A stretch of DNA of 64,000 nucleotides from Bacillota bacterium (GTDB taxonomy: Bacteria > Bacteroidota > Bacteroidia > Bacteroidales > Bacteroidaceae). The notes under the pieces were generated by a model. The model was given only the letters and a program-made list of their open reading frames with translations. It did no database searches and was not told the DNA's origin. Below, piece by piece: positions 44,039-54,199 of this stretch. A program made the position numbers and the translations under genes. Location: contig JAMPFD010000005.1 of the NCBI GenBank assembly GCA_023664625.1, positions 148,988 through 212,987 of the forward strand, given 5' to 3'. Each line of letters begins with the position of its first letter. Positions within the stretch are counted from its first letter, which is position 1.

Positions 44039-45208
44039 ATGAAAATACTTTACGTCATGGAACGGATGTCCTGCCGCGGAGGCATGGAACGCATAATCAC
44101 CGACAAGATAAACTATCTTGCCGCAAACACCGCCCATGACGTTACGCTCATGACCGTATGGCATGACAGCCGGCCGCCGGCATTTCCCTTCCATCAACGC
44201 GTAAGACACGTAAGGCTCAATGTCCCGCTGCCGCCGGTTCCCGGAGGATACATGCTGACACTGCCGTGGGCACTGAAAAGATTCAACACCCTGGTCAGAA
44301 GGATAAATCCTGACATAACCGTCATGTTCCGCGCCGTCGGCTCGTTCCTTACGGCAATGACATCATGGAAAGGAAAAATAATCTATGAGTCCCATCAGCC
44401 ACGCTCCACAATGAACCACCCCTGGATATACCGCTTCACGGAACGGCGCGCCGATGCCGTGGTATGCCTCACGGAGGGCGACGCACGGGAGTTCCAAGGG
44501 GCAAGACGCGTGGAGGTCATACATAACTTCACCAACATCAAGCCCTGTAGCCCTGCCCCATTGGAGGAGAAGCGGTGCATAGCCGTGGGAAGGCTATGCA
44601 GGGAAAAGGACTTCCTGCGCCTTCTCAATATCTGGAGACAGGTGACTGACAGGCATCCCGACTGGAAACTCGACATTCTCGGCGAGGGCGAGGAACGCCA
44701 TTCTCTCGAACGGCGCATAGAGGAGCTGCATCTCGGAAAGTCTGTCACACTGAAGGGAAACACGGAGAACATCACCGGGGAGTATCTCCACAGCTCCATG
44801 CTTGTCGTAACGTCGAGGACGGAGGGCTTCTCGATGGTCATCGCAGAGGCCATGGCATGCGGCGTGCCCGTCGTCTCCCTTGACTGTCCTTATGGCCCGC
44901 GGGAAGTGATGGGAAAAGAAAAAGACCGCGATGACAGATGCAGCGGACGCCTCGCACCTTACTCCCGTGCCGCGGGCTTCCTCATCCCCTGCCGTATTCC
45001 CTCCCGGGACCGTTCCGGCAGCGGCATACGGAAAGCCGACACTATCATGGCGGAAAGCATCTCCGCACTGATTGAAAACCCAGCCCTGCGCAAGGAGAAA
45101 GCCCATGCAGCGCTGAAACGCGCCGCACTCTTCATGCCGGCACCGGTGATGGGACAATGGCTGAGACTGTTCCAAAGCATAAAAGCCGCTGACGGACGGA
45201 CGGTATGA
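44039..45208 (+). CDS. GT4-family glycosyltransferase
   Basis: 389 aa, GT-B fold. Starts MKILYVMERMSCRGGMERII. The donor-side motif in the second half, VVTSRTEGFSMVIAEAMACGVPVVSLDCPYGPREVM (about 260-300), with the E(x7)E of retaining GT4 enzymes, is complete. Middle: CIAVGRLCREKDFLRLLNIW and LDILGEGEER. It heads a run of three glycosyltransferase genes with own AACC-type leaders, likely building a surface polysaccharide. Sugar specificity unknown. Confidence 0.92.
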   Translation: MKILYVMERMSCRGGMERIITDKINYLAANTAHDVTLMTVWHDSRPPAFPFHQRVRHVRLNVPLPPVPGGYMLTLPWALKRFNTLVRRINPDITVMFRAVGSFLTAMTSWKGKIIYESHQPRSTMNHPWIYRFTERRADAVVCLTEGDAREFQGARRVEVIHNFTNIKPCSPAPLEEKRCIAVGRLCREKDFLRLLNIWRQVTDRHPDWKLDILGEGEERHSLERRIEELHLGKSVTLKGNTENITGEYLHSSMLVVTSRTEGFSMVIAEAMACGVPVVSLDCPYGPREVMGKEKDRDDRCSGRLAPYSRAAGFLIPCRIPSRDRSGSGIRKADTIMAESISALIENPALRKEKAHAALKRAALFMPAPVMGQWLRLFQSIKAADGRTV

Positions 45209-45257
45209 GGCAGCGCAAAAGACACATCAACATATATATATCCACAGAAAAAAAAAC

Positions 45258-46130
45258 ATGACCCTTTCCATACTGATACCTACATACAACAGAGACTGCA
45301 CCGAACTGGTGGAGACACTGAGGGAACAGTTGCCGGAGGATGCAGAAATCATTGTGGGCAACGACAGGAGCACCTGCGAGGATACGGTGAAGGCTTGCCG
45401 GAGAATAGCCTCGATGAGCAAATGCCGTGTCTACGAACCGGAGAAGAATCTCGGACGCTCCCGCATCCGCAACAGACTGTTCAGCCTTTCCTCAGGAAAA
45501 TGGATACTGTTCATCGACAGCGATACACGCATCGACAGCCCTGACTTCATAAAACGATACCTTGACGCCACTGCCGAGACTCCCGCCGACATGTACTACG
45601 GAGGAATGAAGAACACACCCGATTGTCCTCCGGGATGCGAACTGCGGTGGACCTACGAGACAGTGGCATCCCGACGCCTTACACTCAGTTTCAGACGCGA
45701 CCATCCTTACGATTCCCTTACAACACAGAACTTCATGATAAGCCGCGATGCATTCATGCAGACCGGGTTCCTGGAGGAAATAACAAGCTACGGATACGAG
45801 GACACCGTGCTCTTCGCCACACTGAAGAACACGGGCAAGCGGGTCTGTCACATAGAGAACAGACTCATACATCTGGACATAGACACCAACGAACGCTTCC
45901 TCACCAGGACAAGAGAAGCACTGCGGACACTCCATTCACTTCCCGAAGACATACGCCCGGAAACCCGCCTTGTACAAACCTTCCGGAAACTGCGCCGCAT
46001 GCACATGCACCGCCCACTCGCTCTCCTGCACCATGCCATGCTGCCCGTCACACACCGCATCCTGTACTCACGCTTCGTCTCCCTGAAGCTGTTCCAGCTC
46101 TACAAGCTCGGTTACTTCTGCGGACTTTAG
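45258..46130 (+). CDS. GT2-family glycosyltransferase
   Basis: 290 aa, GT-A fold: MTLSILIPTYNRDCTELVE at the start, IIVGNDRS, and the metal-binding DxD as LFIDSDTRID (near 85). DYGYEDT-like (SYGYEDTVLF) is the acceptor-side motif ED. No membrane segments apart from a hydrophobic C-terminus. Probably adds one sugar in the same surface glycan as its neighbours. Confidence 0.92.
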   Translation: MTLSILIPTYNRDCTELVETLREQLPEDAEIIVGNDRSTCEDTVKACRRIASMSKCRVYEPEKNLGRSRIRNRLFSLSSGKWILFIDSDTRIDSPDFIKRYLDATAETPADMYYGGMKNTPDCPPGCELRWTYETVASRRLTLSFRRDHPYDSLTTQNFMISRDAFMQTGFLEEITSYGYEDTVLFATLKNTGKRVCHIENRLIHLDIDTNERFLTRTREALRTLHSLPEDIRPETRLVQTFRKLRRMHMHRPLALLHHAMLPVTHRILYSRFVSLKLFQLYKLGYFCGL

Positions 46131-46270
46131 GCATTGACAAACCACCAAAAGCCACACGGTTGCCAACTTGCCTGTTTTTAAAAATACTCTCCGCTAAGCA
46201 CTTGTCTCTCAAGCCTTTCAAAATACACTAAAAACAACATACCCTATAACCGTAAAACCACAGACCAGCC

Positions 46271-47410
46271 ATGCGCATCCTGCTTTTCGGAAATCCGAGC
46301 ACACTCCACAGCAATCTCGCCAAGGGCCTCAAAGAACTTGGCCATGAAGTCCGCTGCATCAGCAACAGGACGGGATGGCACCGGTTCCCCGCCGAAGACA
46401 TCTGCCTCGAACGCCGCACGGACATCAACGGCAAGGCAGCCCTCGCAGAATATCTCCTGCGCATGCTCCCCATCCTCAGAAAATGCAAGGGCTTCGACAT
46501 CGTACAGCTCCACCACCCCATGTTCCTCGAGCTGCGAGGAACCCACATGAGACCCTTCTACAACTACCTGAGGCGGCATAACCGGCGCATGGTCCTCGGA
46601 GCCTTCGGCGACGACTGCCATATCGTGGAGCAGATGCTCCATTCCGATGCCTTCCGCTACAGCGACCAAAAGATAGGCGACACGGTAAGGACCGACATGC
46701 CGGCACTCATGCAGCGCATGCAATGGCTCGGCGACTTATATCACGAAACAGACATCTGCCGGCATGTCTCCCGCGACTGCGACCATATCGTCGCATGCCT
46801 CTACGAATACTGGGCATGCTACAACAATGTCTATCCCGGAAAACTGTCCTTCATCCCACTTCCCATCGTCATGGAGGACACGCCGCAGGACTTCTCCGCA
46901 GGCGAAAAGGTAAGACTGTTCATCGGCATACAGAAAGAGCGCAGCGAAGTAAAGGGCACGGACATCATGCTCCGCGCAGCACAGGCAATAGTCAGCGACT
47001 TCCCACATCTTGCCGAACTCCGCATCGTCGAGAACGTCCCTTACGGGGAATACAAGCGGATAATGGAGGGCAGCGACGCCATCCTCGACCAGCTCTACAG
47101 CTACACCCCCTCCATGAACTCCCTCCTCGCCATGTCAAAAGGAATCATCAACATCGGCGGCGGAGAACCGGAAAGCTACGGCATCATTGACGAGAAAGAG
47201 CTGCGCCCCATCATCAATGTACAGCCGTCATACGACAGTGTCTATGCCGGACTGAAAGACCTTGTCCTCCACCGTGACCGCATCCCCGTACTGAAACGTC
47301 AGTCCGTCGAATACGTACGACGCCATCATGATTATCTCTCCGTCGCCCGCACATACGAGTCCCTCTACAGAAAACTCCTCGGGGAACGGTCTGAAAACGG
47401 GAAATCATGA
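46271..47410 (+). CDS. GT4-like glycosyltransferase
   Basis: 379 aa, GT-B type. N-terminal MRILLFGNPSTLHSNLAKGLKELGHEV; the C-terminal half has GIQKERSEVKGTDIMLRAAQ, RIVENVPYGEYKRIM, and INIGGGEPESYGIID corresponding to the donor site. The usual E(x7)E is weaker than in the first gene. Last gene of the glycosyltransferase run; what follows is decayed DNA. Confidence 0.82.
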   Translation: MRILLFGNPSTLHSNLAKGLKELGHEVRCISNRTGWHRFPAEDICLERRTDINGKAALAEYLLRMLPILRKCKGFDIVQLHHPMFLELRGTHMRPFYNYLRRHNRRMVLGAFGDDCHIVEQMLHSDAFRYSDQKIGDTVRTDMPALMQRMQWLGDLYHETDICRHVSRDCDHIVACLYEYWACYNNVYPGKLSFIPLPIVMEDTPQDFSAGEKVRLFIGIQKERSEVKGTDIMLRAAQAIVSDFPHLAELRIVENVPYGEYKRIMEGSDAILDQLYSYTPSMNSLLAMSKGIINIGGGEPESYGIIDEKELRPIINVQPSYDSVYAGLKDLVLHRDRIPVLKRQSVEYVRRHHDYLSVARTYESLYRKLLGERSENGKS

Positions 47411-47488
47411 ACACACACACACCGTGAATCATTGTCCGGAGACTGTCCCAGCCTCCATATGGAAATGACCGCATAAGATGTAGGGACA

Positions 47489-47690
47489 GATTATTATGCC
47501 GGCAAATGTTTCTCGAAAAAGAAAATTAAGGAACGCGACAAAGCTGCTGAGATATACCTGACCGAATCAGATCTTCAGGCGTTGTACGAAATGCCGTTAA
47601 CCGGGCTTCATGACCATGTGCACGACATATTCCTTATTGGCTGCTACACCTGTCAACGTTCAGCAACTACAATAATATATCGAAGATAGG
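47489..47690 (+). pseudogene. Remnant of a Bacteroidales tyrosine recombinase (integrase)
   Basis: The frame reads YLTESDLQALYEMPLTGLHD, then DIFLIGCYTCQR, the region before the catalytic Arg (TCQRFSDY) of phage/CTn integrases. A missing base right after CQR breaks it (a +T would give FSNYNNISK). Both ends of the gene are absent. Confidence 0.75.
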
Positions 47691-47752
47691 ATAGTTGCCA
47701 TCGCTGATCCCAACATAGTATATAAATTTCCAACTGTTAGTTATCATTTCTG

Positions 47753-47787
47753 CCGGCTACCGCGTTTTTATTTAACGCGGTAGCCGG
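47753..47787. other. Perfect 12-bp hairpin between two pseudogenes
   Basis: CCGGCTACCGCG and its complement around TTTTTATTTAA. Confidence 0.55.
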
Positions 47788-47799
47788 TTCCGTATCCTG

Positions 47800-48111
47800 A
47801 CAAACAAGGTCTTGAAGCAATGTCTTTTACAGGGATATGCTGTCAATGAGCGTATCGCTTCGCAGAAATATGATGAGCTGAGCCTGTTGGTGAAAGTGGT
47901 TGGCAGGACAATCCATAATCAGGAAAAAACTGACAGAGGACAGCCGCTCTCTGCTCGATGTGGTTATGGATTATGCTTACACCCTTGATACTCTTGACCG
48001 ATAAGGCTATCAGGAATTGAAGATTGAATAGACGAAAAAAGAATAATTCCATGCCAAATACGAGAACACGATGGTAAAGGTAACCGTCAATCTAATCAAC
48101 AAGAATAACTG
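47800..48111 (+). pseudogene. Remnant of a RhuM-family protein
   Basis: Pieces in order: VLKQCLLQGYAVNERIASQK, YDELSLLVKVVGRTIHNQE, a frame change, LTEDSRSLLDVVMDYAYTLD, TLDR-stop-GYQELKIE, and FHAKYENTMVKV. This is the C-terminal half of the RhuM (virulence/Fic-associated) family with at least one frameshift and several stops. Confidence 0.65.
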
Positions 48112-48148
48112 ATTATGTACACGCAAATGTCAGGATGTTATGTTCAGG

Positions 48149-48451
48149 GAACCGCGTCAGCGGTTAAATAATGTAGCCGTTGGTCGCAACCCACGGTAAT
48201 GTGAGACGAGCCTCCTTAACCGACCGGTTTATCGGTCGAATAGTTATAAAGACAGTTGTATCCAATGGGGGACACTTAGAGCTTTATTCGACCGACAAAT
48301 CGGTCGTGAGAGATATATGTGCCGGAAATTCTGTGGGTTGCGACCAACGGCTACCATATTAAACCGCCAATGCGGTTCATAAGACCGAACCATACGGCAG
48401 TTGCTCAACCGTTCGGCAAGGCTGAATCTTATTTAACCGCTGACGCAGTTC
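48149..48451. repeat. Nested inverted repeats / hairpin array
   Basis: Three nested pairs. Outer arms 48149-48171 and 48429-48451 (22 of 23 match); middle arms 48173-48194 and 48333-48354 (22 bp, perfect); inner arms near 48219-48241 and 48284-48306. Within it are small hairpins of the type ACCGC-n4-GCGGT and CGACCG-n6-CGGTCG. No gene fits here. Confidence 0.75.
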
Positions 48452-48574
48452 ATAAAATGCAATGCCACCATCCAGCGCACACACTGAAGATTAAACCCTT
48501 TTTGGAAAATATCATAAGAATATAATACACAAGGACTTTGATGCTTATCATTGTTTTTTTACCGGTGTCCGGTA

Positions 48575-48975
48575 AAAAAAATATAAGAGAACCGGCTCTA
48601 TATGTGGAAAAGTCACGGAAAACGGTGGAAAAGTGCATGTTTTATGTGGAAAAACCAATTGAAAACATGTTGAAAAACATACGTGTTATCCACAGGGGCA
48701 AGATAATCAAGATGACCGGCACCGTCAATGTGGATAACGGCAAGACTTTCCCACCGGATTTTCACATATTGTCAACGGTCATGAAAAGCGTGGAACAAGT
48801 GTGACGACGACACTATACCGGCACCGTGCAACCGTCTGACTCTTAACCCGGAGAAGAGGATTCCGAGGACGGGAAATGATTGAAGGAAGGAATGCCGTGG
48901 AACATGTTTTCAACGTTATCCACACAATATAATAATCATCATATATTGTTTTAAAAATATAAAATAAGAATATGA
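48575..48975 (+). other. DnaA-box cluster 1 with AT-rich flank (possible oriC half)
   Basis: Perfect TTATCCACA or complement at 48686-48694, 48729-48737 and 48916-48924; TTTTCCACA-type boxes at 48603-48611 and 48645-48653. Directly after the last box comes an AT-rich stretch of ~50 bp (48925-48975) with ATAATAATCATCATATATTG. A diverged inverted copy of the whole arrangement is at 54200-54600. Confidence 0.65.
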
Positions 48976-49394
48976 TTATTATGTTCCTGATTTTGCCGTA
49001 ACCGTGACTTCAGCTTTTCATGGCCGCAGTTCTGGCTTTCCGGCATGCTGCTTGTCCATGTCGCGTCACAGATGCATGAAGACGGTGCGGCTACGGTATT
49101 GATGCCATGTGTCACGTACACCGGTGACAGATGTCTGCAGGCAAGTTCCGTCAGCTGGCATAATGCTGTAGTCAGGTACTGAAACGTGTTGACAAACGCA
49201 CCGGCATGTTTCACCGTCAGCGGATACAATGTGTACGTGTGAATACTGACGCCCCATGGCCTACAGCCATATCCCCCCATAACCGTATAACCATGAAAGC
49301 CTTATGCCTCACAGACGTACAGCCTTATGCCCTGAAACAAAAAAAAGTTTTGCCAAGTACGGCAAAACTTTTCTGTCCATATCCTGATTTTCTA
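48976..49394. other. 420-bp spacer before the end of mutS
   Basis: No gene. Contains an intergenic repeat unit (GGTATTGATGCCATGTGTCACG, 49085) and an AACC-type run (49275-49300). GTTTTGCC-AAGTAC-GGCAAAAC (49346-49368) forms a hairpin likely to end mutS transcription, with T runs on the minus-strand side. Confidence 0.55.
49346..49368 (-). terminator. Hairpin after mutS
   Basis: AAGTTTTGCC pairs with GGCAAAACTT; on the minus strand it is followed by a short T run (TTTTTTTGTTTC). Confidence 0.7.
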
Positions 49395-52118
49395 TCAGCT
49401 TCCGAGTATACCCTTAATCTCGTTCAGCTTGTTGAGAGCCTGCAGCGGAGTGAGGTTGTCGACGTCGAGGGACAGGAGCGCGTCCCTTATCTGTTCAAGC
49501 ACAGGGTCGTCAAGACGGAAGAAAGAGAGTTCGGAATTCCTCTCCTCCTGTTTCGCGGAGGAAAAGAATCCGTCACCGGACATCAACGGTTCGGAGACCA
49601 CTCCTGTCTCTTTACTGGAAGAGGGAGTGCGACCGGCGGCCGTCCCTGACGGTCTTTCCGTCTGTGACAGGAACTTCTTGTCCTTGCCGCCCTTATTCTC
49701 CAGTTCACCGAGGATTATGTTTGCCCGGCGCACAATCTCACCCGGCATTCCCGCCATCTCGGCGACATGGATGCCGAAGGAGTGCTCCGAACCGCCCGGC
49801 ACGAGTTTGCGGAGGAACACCACCCTGCCCTCCTCCTCTGCCACGGAGATGCTGTAGTTGCGTATCCTCGGGAAGCGGCTCGCCATTTCGTTCAGCTCAT
49901 GGTAGTGGGTGGCGAAGAGCGTGCGCGGACGCGGTGAGGACTGCCGTTCCCTGCTTCCGTGGAGATATTCCACTATGGCCCAGGCGATGGAGATTCCGTC
50001 GTAGGTGCTTGTGCCTCGTCCCAGCTCGTCGAAGATCACGAGGGAGCGGTCGGTGATGTTGTTAAGTATGTTTGCAGCCTCGGTCATCTCGACCATGAAT
50101 GTCGATTCTCCCGCGGCGATGTTGTCCGAGGCTCCCACACGTGTGAACACCTTGTCGACTATGCCTATTTCCGCGCTCTCTGCCGGCACGAAGCATCCTG
50201 TCTGGGCAAGGAGCACGATGAGTGCTGTCTGACGCAGCAGAGCCGACTTTCCCGCCATGTTCGGACCGGTTATCATCATTATCTGCTGACTTCCGGTGTC
50301 AAGGAGGATGTCGTTAGGGATATATTTTTCCCCGTACTCCATTCTTGCCTCTATGACGGGGTGCCGTCCCGCCTTTATGCTAAGGCGCGGCGTGTCGTCC
50401 ATTACAGGGCGGCTGTACCTGTTGCGCAGTGATACGAGGGCAAAGGACAGGAGGCAGTCGAGGCGTGCCACAAGGGCGGCGTTGCGCTGTACGGTGACGA
50501 CAATTCCATGGCAGTCGCGCAGCAGGCGGTCGTAGATTCTCTGCTCAATCTCCATGATGCGTGTCTCGGCATTGAGAATCTTTTCCTCGTAAGCCTTAAG
50601 TTCCGGCGTGATATATCTCTCCGCCTGTGCGAGAGTCTGTTTTCTCACCCATGTCGCGGGGACGTTGTCCCGGTATGTGTTGCGCACCTCAAGATAGTAT
50701 CCGAAGACATTGTTGAAGCCCACTTTCAGGGAGCTGATGCCCGTGCGTTCCGCTTCCTGCTGCTGGAGTTGCAGGAGATAGTCCTTGCTGTCCCGGTGGA
50801 GAAGCCTGAGGTCGTCAAGTTCCGGGTCCACTCCCTCCCCTATCACGCCGCCTTTGGAGACGAGCAGCGGCGGCTCAGGGCTTATCTCGCGGCAGATTCT
50901 GTCCCTCATCTCGCGGCATGGGTCAAGCTCTGCGGCGATGTTCATGAGGTCGCCGTTGCCGCTGCCGGCACATTCCTTCTGAAGAATCTCCACGGCATGG
51001 AGAGCTTCGGCGAGGGAGCGCATCTCACGGGGATTGACCCTCAGGGTGGAGATTTTTGCCGTTATACGCTCAAGGTCGGCGATGCGCTGCAGCTGTTCCG
51101 AGACGGTTTCCCTCAGTGCAGGGCTGCAGAAGAAATGCTCCACGACGTTCTGGCGTGCCGCAATCTTCCCGACATCCTTCAGCGGGAAGAGGAGCCAGCG
51201 TCTCATGAGTCTGCCGCCCATTGCCGTGGCGGTATTGTCTATGACGCTGAGGAGCGACACTCCGCCGTCGGTCATGGGGTTCAGGAGTTCGAGGGAACGG
51301 ACGGTGAACGTGTCGAGGCGTACGAAGCTGTCGGTGTCGAGACGGCTGATGCCGGTGATATGTCCGAGCATCTTGTGCTCCGTGAACTCAAGGTAGCCCA
51401 TGACGGCACCTGCCGCGGCGATGCCGTTGTGCATGTGGTCTATGCCGAACCCCTTAAGACTCTTCACGGAGAAATGGGAGCACAGGCTTTTCTCCGCCGT
51501 ATCCTCGGAGAACGCCCAGTCGTCAAGCTCGTACGTGCAGAGCTTCGCCGGGAACCGTGAGAGGAACTCCTGCCTGCGCCGGCGTTCGTAGAGCACCTCC
51601 TTGGGCTGGAAATTGTCTATTGCCTTCACTGCGTAGTCGTAGGAGCCTTCTCCGCAGAGGAACTCTCCTGTGGAGATGTCGAGGAAGGCTATTCCCACCG
51701 CATTGCGTCCGAGATGTACGGCGCAGAGGAAATTGTTCTCCTTGTTCTCGAGCACGTTGTCCTGCATTGCCACGCCCGGCGTGACGAGTTCCGTGATGCC
51801 TCTCTTGACGAGTGTCTTTGTCTTCTTCGGGTCTTCGAGCTGGTCGCAGATGGCCACGCGCTGTCCGGCTCTTATGAGTTTTGGCAGGTGAGTGTCGAGG
51901 GCGTGGTAAGGGAAGCCTGCCATGGCCTCTCCCTGTGCCGCTCCCTTGTTTCTGTGGGTGAGGGTTATATGGAGTATCTTCGCCGCAACCTCCGCGTCGT
52001 CGCAGTAAGTCTCGTAGAAGTCTCCGCAGCGGAACAGCAGCAGCGCGTCAGGGTGCTTTGCCTTTAGCTCGCGGAACTGTCTCATCATCGGCGTCAGTTC
52101 GTCCACTTTCTTTGCCAT
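49395..52118 (-). CDS. mutS: DNA mismatch repair protein MutS
   Basis: 907 aa, full length. The N-terminal mismatch-binding domain has [10 protein letters not shown] (the Phe-x-Glu wedge). Walker [14 protein letters not shown] is near 617, with [16 protein letters not shown] (Walker B and signature) near 695 and FATHYHEL (His loop). A Ser/Thr-rich linker near 825-850 precedes the C-terminal dimerisation part ([22 protein letters not shown]). Recognises mispairs together with MutL, which is not in the window. The gene lies between the two DnaA-box clusters. Upstream is an AACC-type leader (CATCACCCCGAAACCTCACAACC). Confidence 0.98.
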   Translation of the reverse strand: MAKKVDELTPMMRQFRELKAKHPDALLLFRCGDFYETYCDDAEVAAKILHITLTHRNKGAAQGEAMAGFPYHALDTHLPKLIRAGQRVAICDQLEDPKKTKTLVKRGITELVTPGVAMQDNVLENKENNFLCAVHLGRNAVGIAFLDISTGEFLCGEGSYDYAVKAIDNFQPKEVLYERRRRQEFLSRFPAKLCTYELDDWAFSEDTAEKSLCSHFSVKSLKGFGIDHMHNGIAAAGAVMGYLEFTEHKMLGHITGISRLDTDSFVRLDTFTVRSLELLNPMTDGGVSLLSVIDNTATAMGGRLMRRWLLFPLKDVGKIAARQNVVEHFFCSPALRETVSEQLQRIADLERITAKISTLRVNPREMRSLAEALHAVEILQKECAGSGNGDLMNIAAELDPCREMRDRICREISPEPPLLVSKGGVIGEGVDPELDDLRLLHRDSKDYLLQLQQQEAERTGISSLKVGFNNVFGYYLEVRNTYRDNVPATWVRKQTLAQAERYITPELKAYEEKILNAETRIMEIEQRIYDRLLRDCHGIVVTVQRNAALVARLDCLLSFALVSLRNRYSRPVMDDTPRLSIKAGRHPVIEARMEYGEKYIPNDILLDTGSQQIMMITGPNMAGKSALLRQTALIVLLAQTGCFVPAESAEIGIVDKVFTRVGASDNIAAGESTFMVEMTEAANILNNITDRSLVIFDELGRGTSTYDGISIAWAIVEYLHGSRERQSSPRPRTLFATHYHELNEMASRFPRIRNYSISVAEEEGRVVFLRKLVPGGSEHSFGIHVAEMAGMPGEIVRRANIILGELENKGGKDKKFLSQTERPSGTAAGRTPSSSKETGVVSEPLMSGDGFFSSAKQEERNSELSFFRLDDPVLEQIRDALLSLDVDNLTPLQALNKLNEIKGILGS

Positions 52119-52208
52119 TGTTCTATGTTGTTTTTATGGTTGTGAGGTTTCGGGGTGATGCGGTTATACGGTTTCGGGGTGACGGTCGGGATGTGTTGTT
52201 TACAGAGA

Positions 52209-52447
52209 TAAGTAACTGTTGATGATTATTTTATAATATAATGTTTTCTCACTAAGACTTGTTGAATTTCATTCTGCCTTTTCTCGCCACGGCATAACTG
52301 AAACGAGTTTCGTTCTGCCCGTATGGCTTGTCGGGAAAGTTGTCACTCAGTCACAATGTCCGCATTGCTCCTTCGGCTCCGCATACTGACCGCATGAAAA
52401 ATAACTGCGTTTTTTTTTAGTATAAACTAATTTCCGACAGTTACTTA
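52209..52447 (+). mobile_element. MITE-like element, copy B
   Basis: 239 bp, ends TAAGTAACTGTTGA and CGACAGTTACTTA. The internal sequence (TCTCACTAAGACTTGTTGAA, TTCTGCCTTTTCTCGCC, CTCCTTCGGCTCCG) is almost identical to copy C and, inverted, to copy A. No transposase. Confidence 0.85.
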
Positions 52448-52591
52448 AGAAACGGATACCGTAAGTTTATATTTCATGTCCTCTCCGTTGAGCACAATCA
52501 GTTGCGTCGACAGCGTACGGACGAAGCAATATGACTCATTAATGACTGTAGGAACATTTATGACCGGCGTACGGAAAAACCGTCTTGACAT
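52445..52591 (-). CDS. Possible small protein beside MITE copy B
   Basis: 48-codon frame on the minus strand (MSRRFFRTPVINVPTV...YKLTVSVS), starting ~25 bp after a TACCTTTG box (52617-52624). Its stop lies in the terminal repeat of the element. Short, no recognised family; coding uncertain. Confidence 0.35.
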   Translation of the reverse strand: MSRRFFRTPVINVPTVINESYCFVRTLSTQLIVLNGEDMKYKLTVSVS

Positions 52592-52624
52592 TCTGCCATG
52601 TTGACGTTCCTGCATACAAAGGTA

Positions 52625-52918
52625 ATGAATTTTTCTTTATGAGATGAGGATTTTAACAAAGTTTTATTTCCCTGCGGAAGATAGACGGCGGTTTTGAAAG
52701 CACTGTGAATATTACGTATAGAGCCTTTTGCAAATGGGCATGAACCGTTGTCCTTGTCCTGCTCGTTTCTTGTTCTGCAATTCCTCCGGCCATATTGAGG
52801 TTGAACAGGAGGAATATTATTCATGTGATTTCCGTCATGACGGTAAAAGGACGTTGCCTGGCAAATATTCTTTCATAAGGACAGAATCCTTGAGACAGCC
52901 ATTCCCTCCGCTTCCGGC
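52625..52918. other. ~300-bp spacer upstream of the small frame
   Basis: No convincing gene on either strand; AT-rich around 52630-52670. Confidence 0.45.
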
Positions 52919-53563
52919 TTACTTTCCCAGTTCATATATCTCAAATGCTCTGCCGGGAGTGACGAAAAGCATGATGAGCTTTCCGTCTTCCGTCTTATAG
53001 ACCATTCCGGCCTCGGAATTGTTGCTGCCATAGACGGTCTGCGGCTCGTCATTGACGCTCCATCCGCCGAGGAAGAGCTTTGCCGCGGGTTTGTTGTCAT
53101 AGACGAAGCCGGACTTGCGCTGGCTGCCCCTGAGCTTCTCGAAGAAGATTCTGCCGTCCTTGTCCCTGAACCTGCACGGGAAGTAGGGATAGGAGAAGAT
53201 GCCCATATTGTTTACCTGCACCGACCTTACCCTGCGGTATTCCTTAAGCTCCTCCGGGGACAGGGGCAGTTCCTTCCCTGTAAGCAGGCGGCCCACCCTG
53301 CCGTACTCTTCCCTGCCGTAAGCACCGTTGTCCAGGGCACGGAGAATTGCGAGTGCCTTTTCCTTGCCCGCCACCAGCCTGTCATAGTCGTCATGGCACA
53401 GGAGGCTCCTCAGGGAGGCGTCGACGAAGGTGTCCTCAACTGCCGTACGCCGGTCTTCCGCGGCTCCTGTCTCCGTGGTGCCGGCAACGTTTTGTGCCGG
53501 GGAATGGAGACAGGCTGACAGGTATGCAATGATGAGAAATGATTTTATTGTCATGCTTTTCAT
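52919..53563 (-). CDS. Secreted protein of unknown function
   Basis: 214 aa from ATG 53563, giving a normal signal peptide (MKSMTIKSFLIIAYLSACLHSPAQ). The mature part is helical first (DASLRSLLCHDDYDRLVAGKEKALAIL, EEYGRVGRLLTGKELPLSPEELKEY), then a beta-rich half with FFEKLRGSQRKSGFVYDN, GWSVNDEPQTVYG and FVTPGRAFEIYELG. I do not recognise the family; it resembles small secreted Bacteroidales proteins with a DUF4919-like helical part. An in-frame ATG at 53719 would put 52 residues before the signal peptide, which is unlikely. Confidence 0.65.
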   Translation of the reverse strand: MKSMTIKSFLIIAYLSACLHSPAQNVAGTTETGAAEDRRTAVEDTFVDASLRSLLCHDDYDRLVAGKEKALAILRALDNGAYGREEYGRVGRLLTGKELPLSPEELKEYRRVRSVQVNNMGIFSYPYFPCRFRDKDGRIFFEKLRGSQRKSGFVYDNKPAAKLFLGGWSVNDEPQTVYGSNNSEAGMVYKTEDGKLIMLFVTPGRAFEIYELGK

Positions 53564-53810
53564 TTTCTTCTTGTGTTTAAGTCGTCCGGCCAGACCAACA
53601 GGCATGATTCTGCCGTGAGTCACGGCAGAATTGCCTTTCTCCTTCCCTGTAAGGATCTTTCCCGTGAGACCTTTGGCGACATCGTTACTGAAATGCGCGC
53701 ACTCCGTCTTCCGCATCATTTTTTTTCAGGGAAAATGACTGTACCGGGAATGCGGATTGGTTGTGCTGACAGGTTTGTATTATGATAAGTCACTTATGCG
53801 GTATGGATTA

Positions 53811-53842
53811 CAAAAGTACTGCTTTTCTGTCTTAATTCCAAA
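53811..53842 (-). promoter_or_regulatory. Promoter upstream of the secreted protein
   Basis: Minus strand TTTG (53839-53842), 20 bp, TACTTTTG (53811-53818), matching the consensus exactly. It implies a leader of ~240 nt before ATG 53563, which might be regulatory. Confidence 0.8.
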
Positions 53843-53904
53843 CATACGGCAGAAAAAGTGTGGGCGGGCGGCTCTCTTTTTCCAAGCAACCGTGGAAAAT
53901 CATT

Positions 53905-54022
53905 TTATGATTGAATATTTTCTCACTGAAACTAATTTTCAACAGTTGCTTAATTGAATATTTTCTCACTGAAGCTTGTTCTTCTTTTTGGCATAAACAA
54001 ATTTCCGGCAGTTGCTTGACAG
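53905..54022 (+). repeat. Two partial MITE ends in tandem
   Basis: TTGAATATTTTCTCACTGAA followed by AACAGTTGCTTA, then again TTGAATATTTTCTCACTGAA and GGCAGTTGCTTG. Related to the element ends and to 15832-15905. Confidence 0.6.
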
Positions 54023-54199
54023 AGCTTTCGGTACAGCCATATGTCTTCTGCTCTTACTCACGGAAATGGTGCACGGCGGCATCCGGATGCAACGTTCCGC
54101 GTCCCGGTTTCCGCAGTCCGCAACAGTACTGACGGGGAAGCGGGACATGGCTTCCATACATCCGCATGACCTCAAAGCGGTACATCAATATCCCCGGAA

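Noticed and set aside
48149-48451. Integron attC array
   Set aside because: No integron integrase or cassette genes; the arms do not show the attC consensus.
50508-51560. 350-codon plus-strand frame opposite mutS
   Set aside because: Shadow frame; mutS is intact with all motifs.
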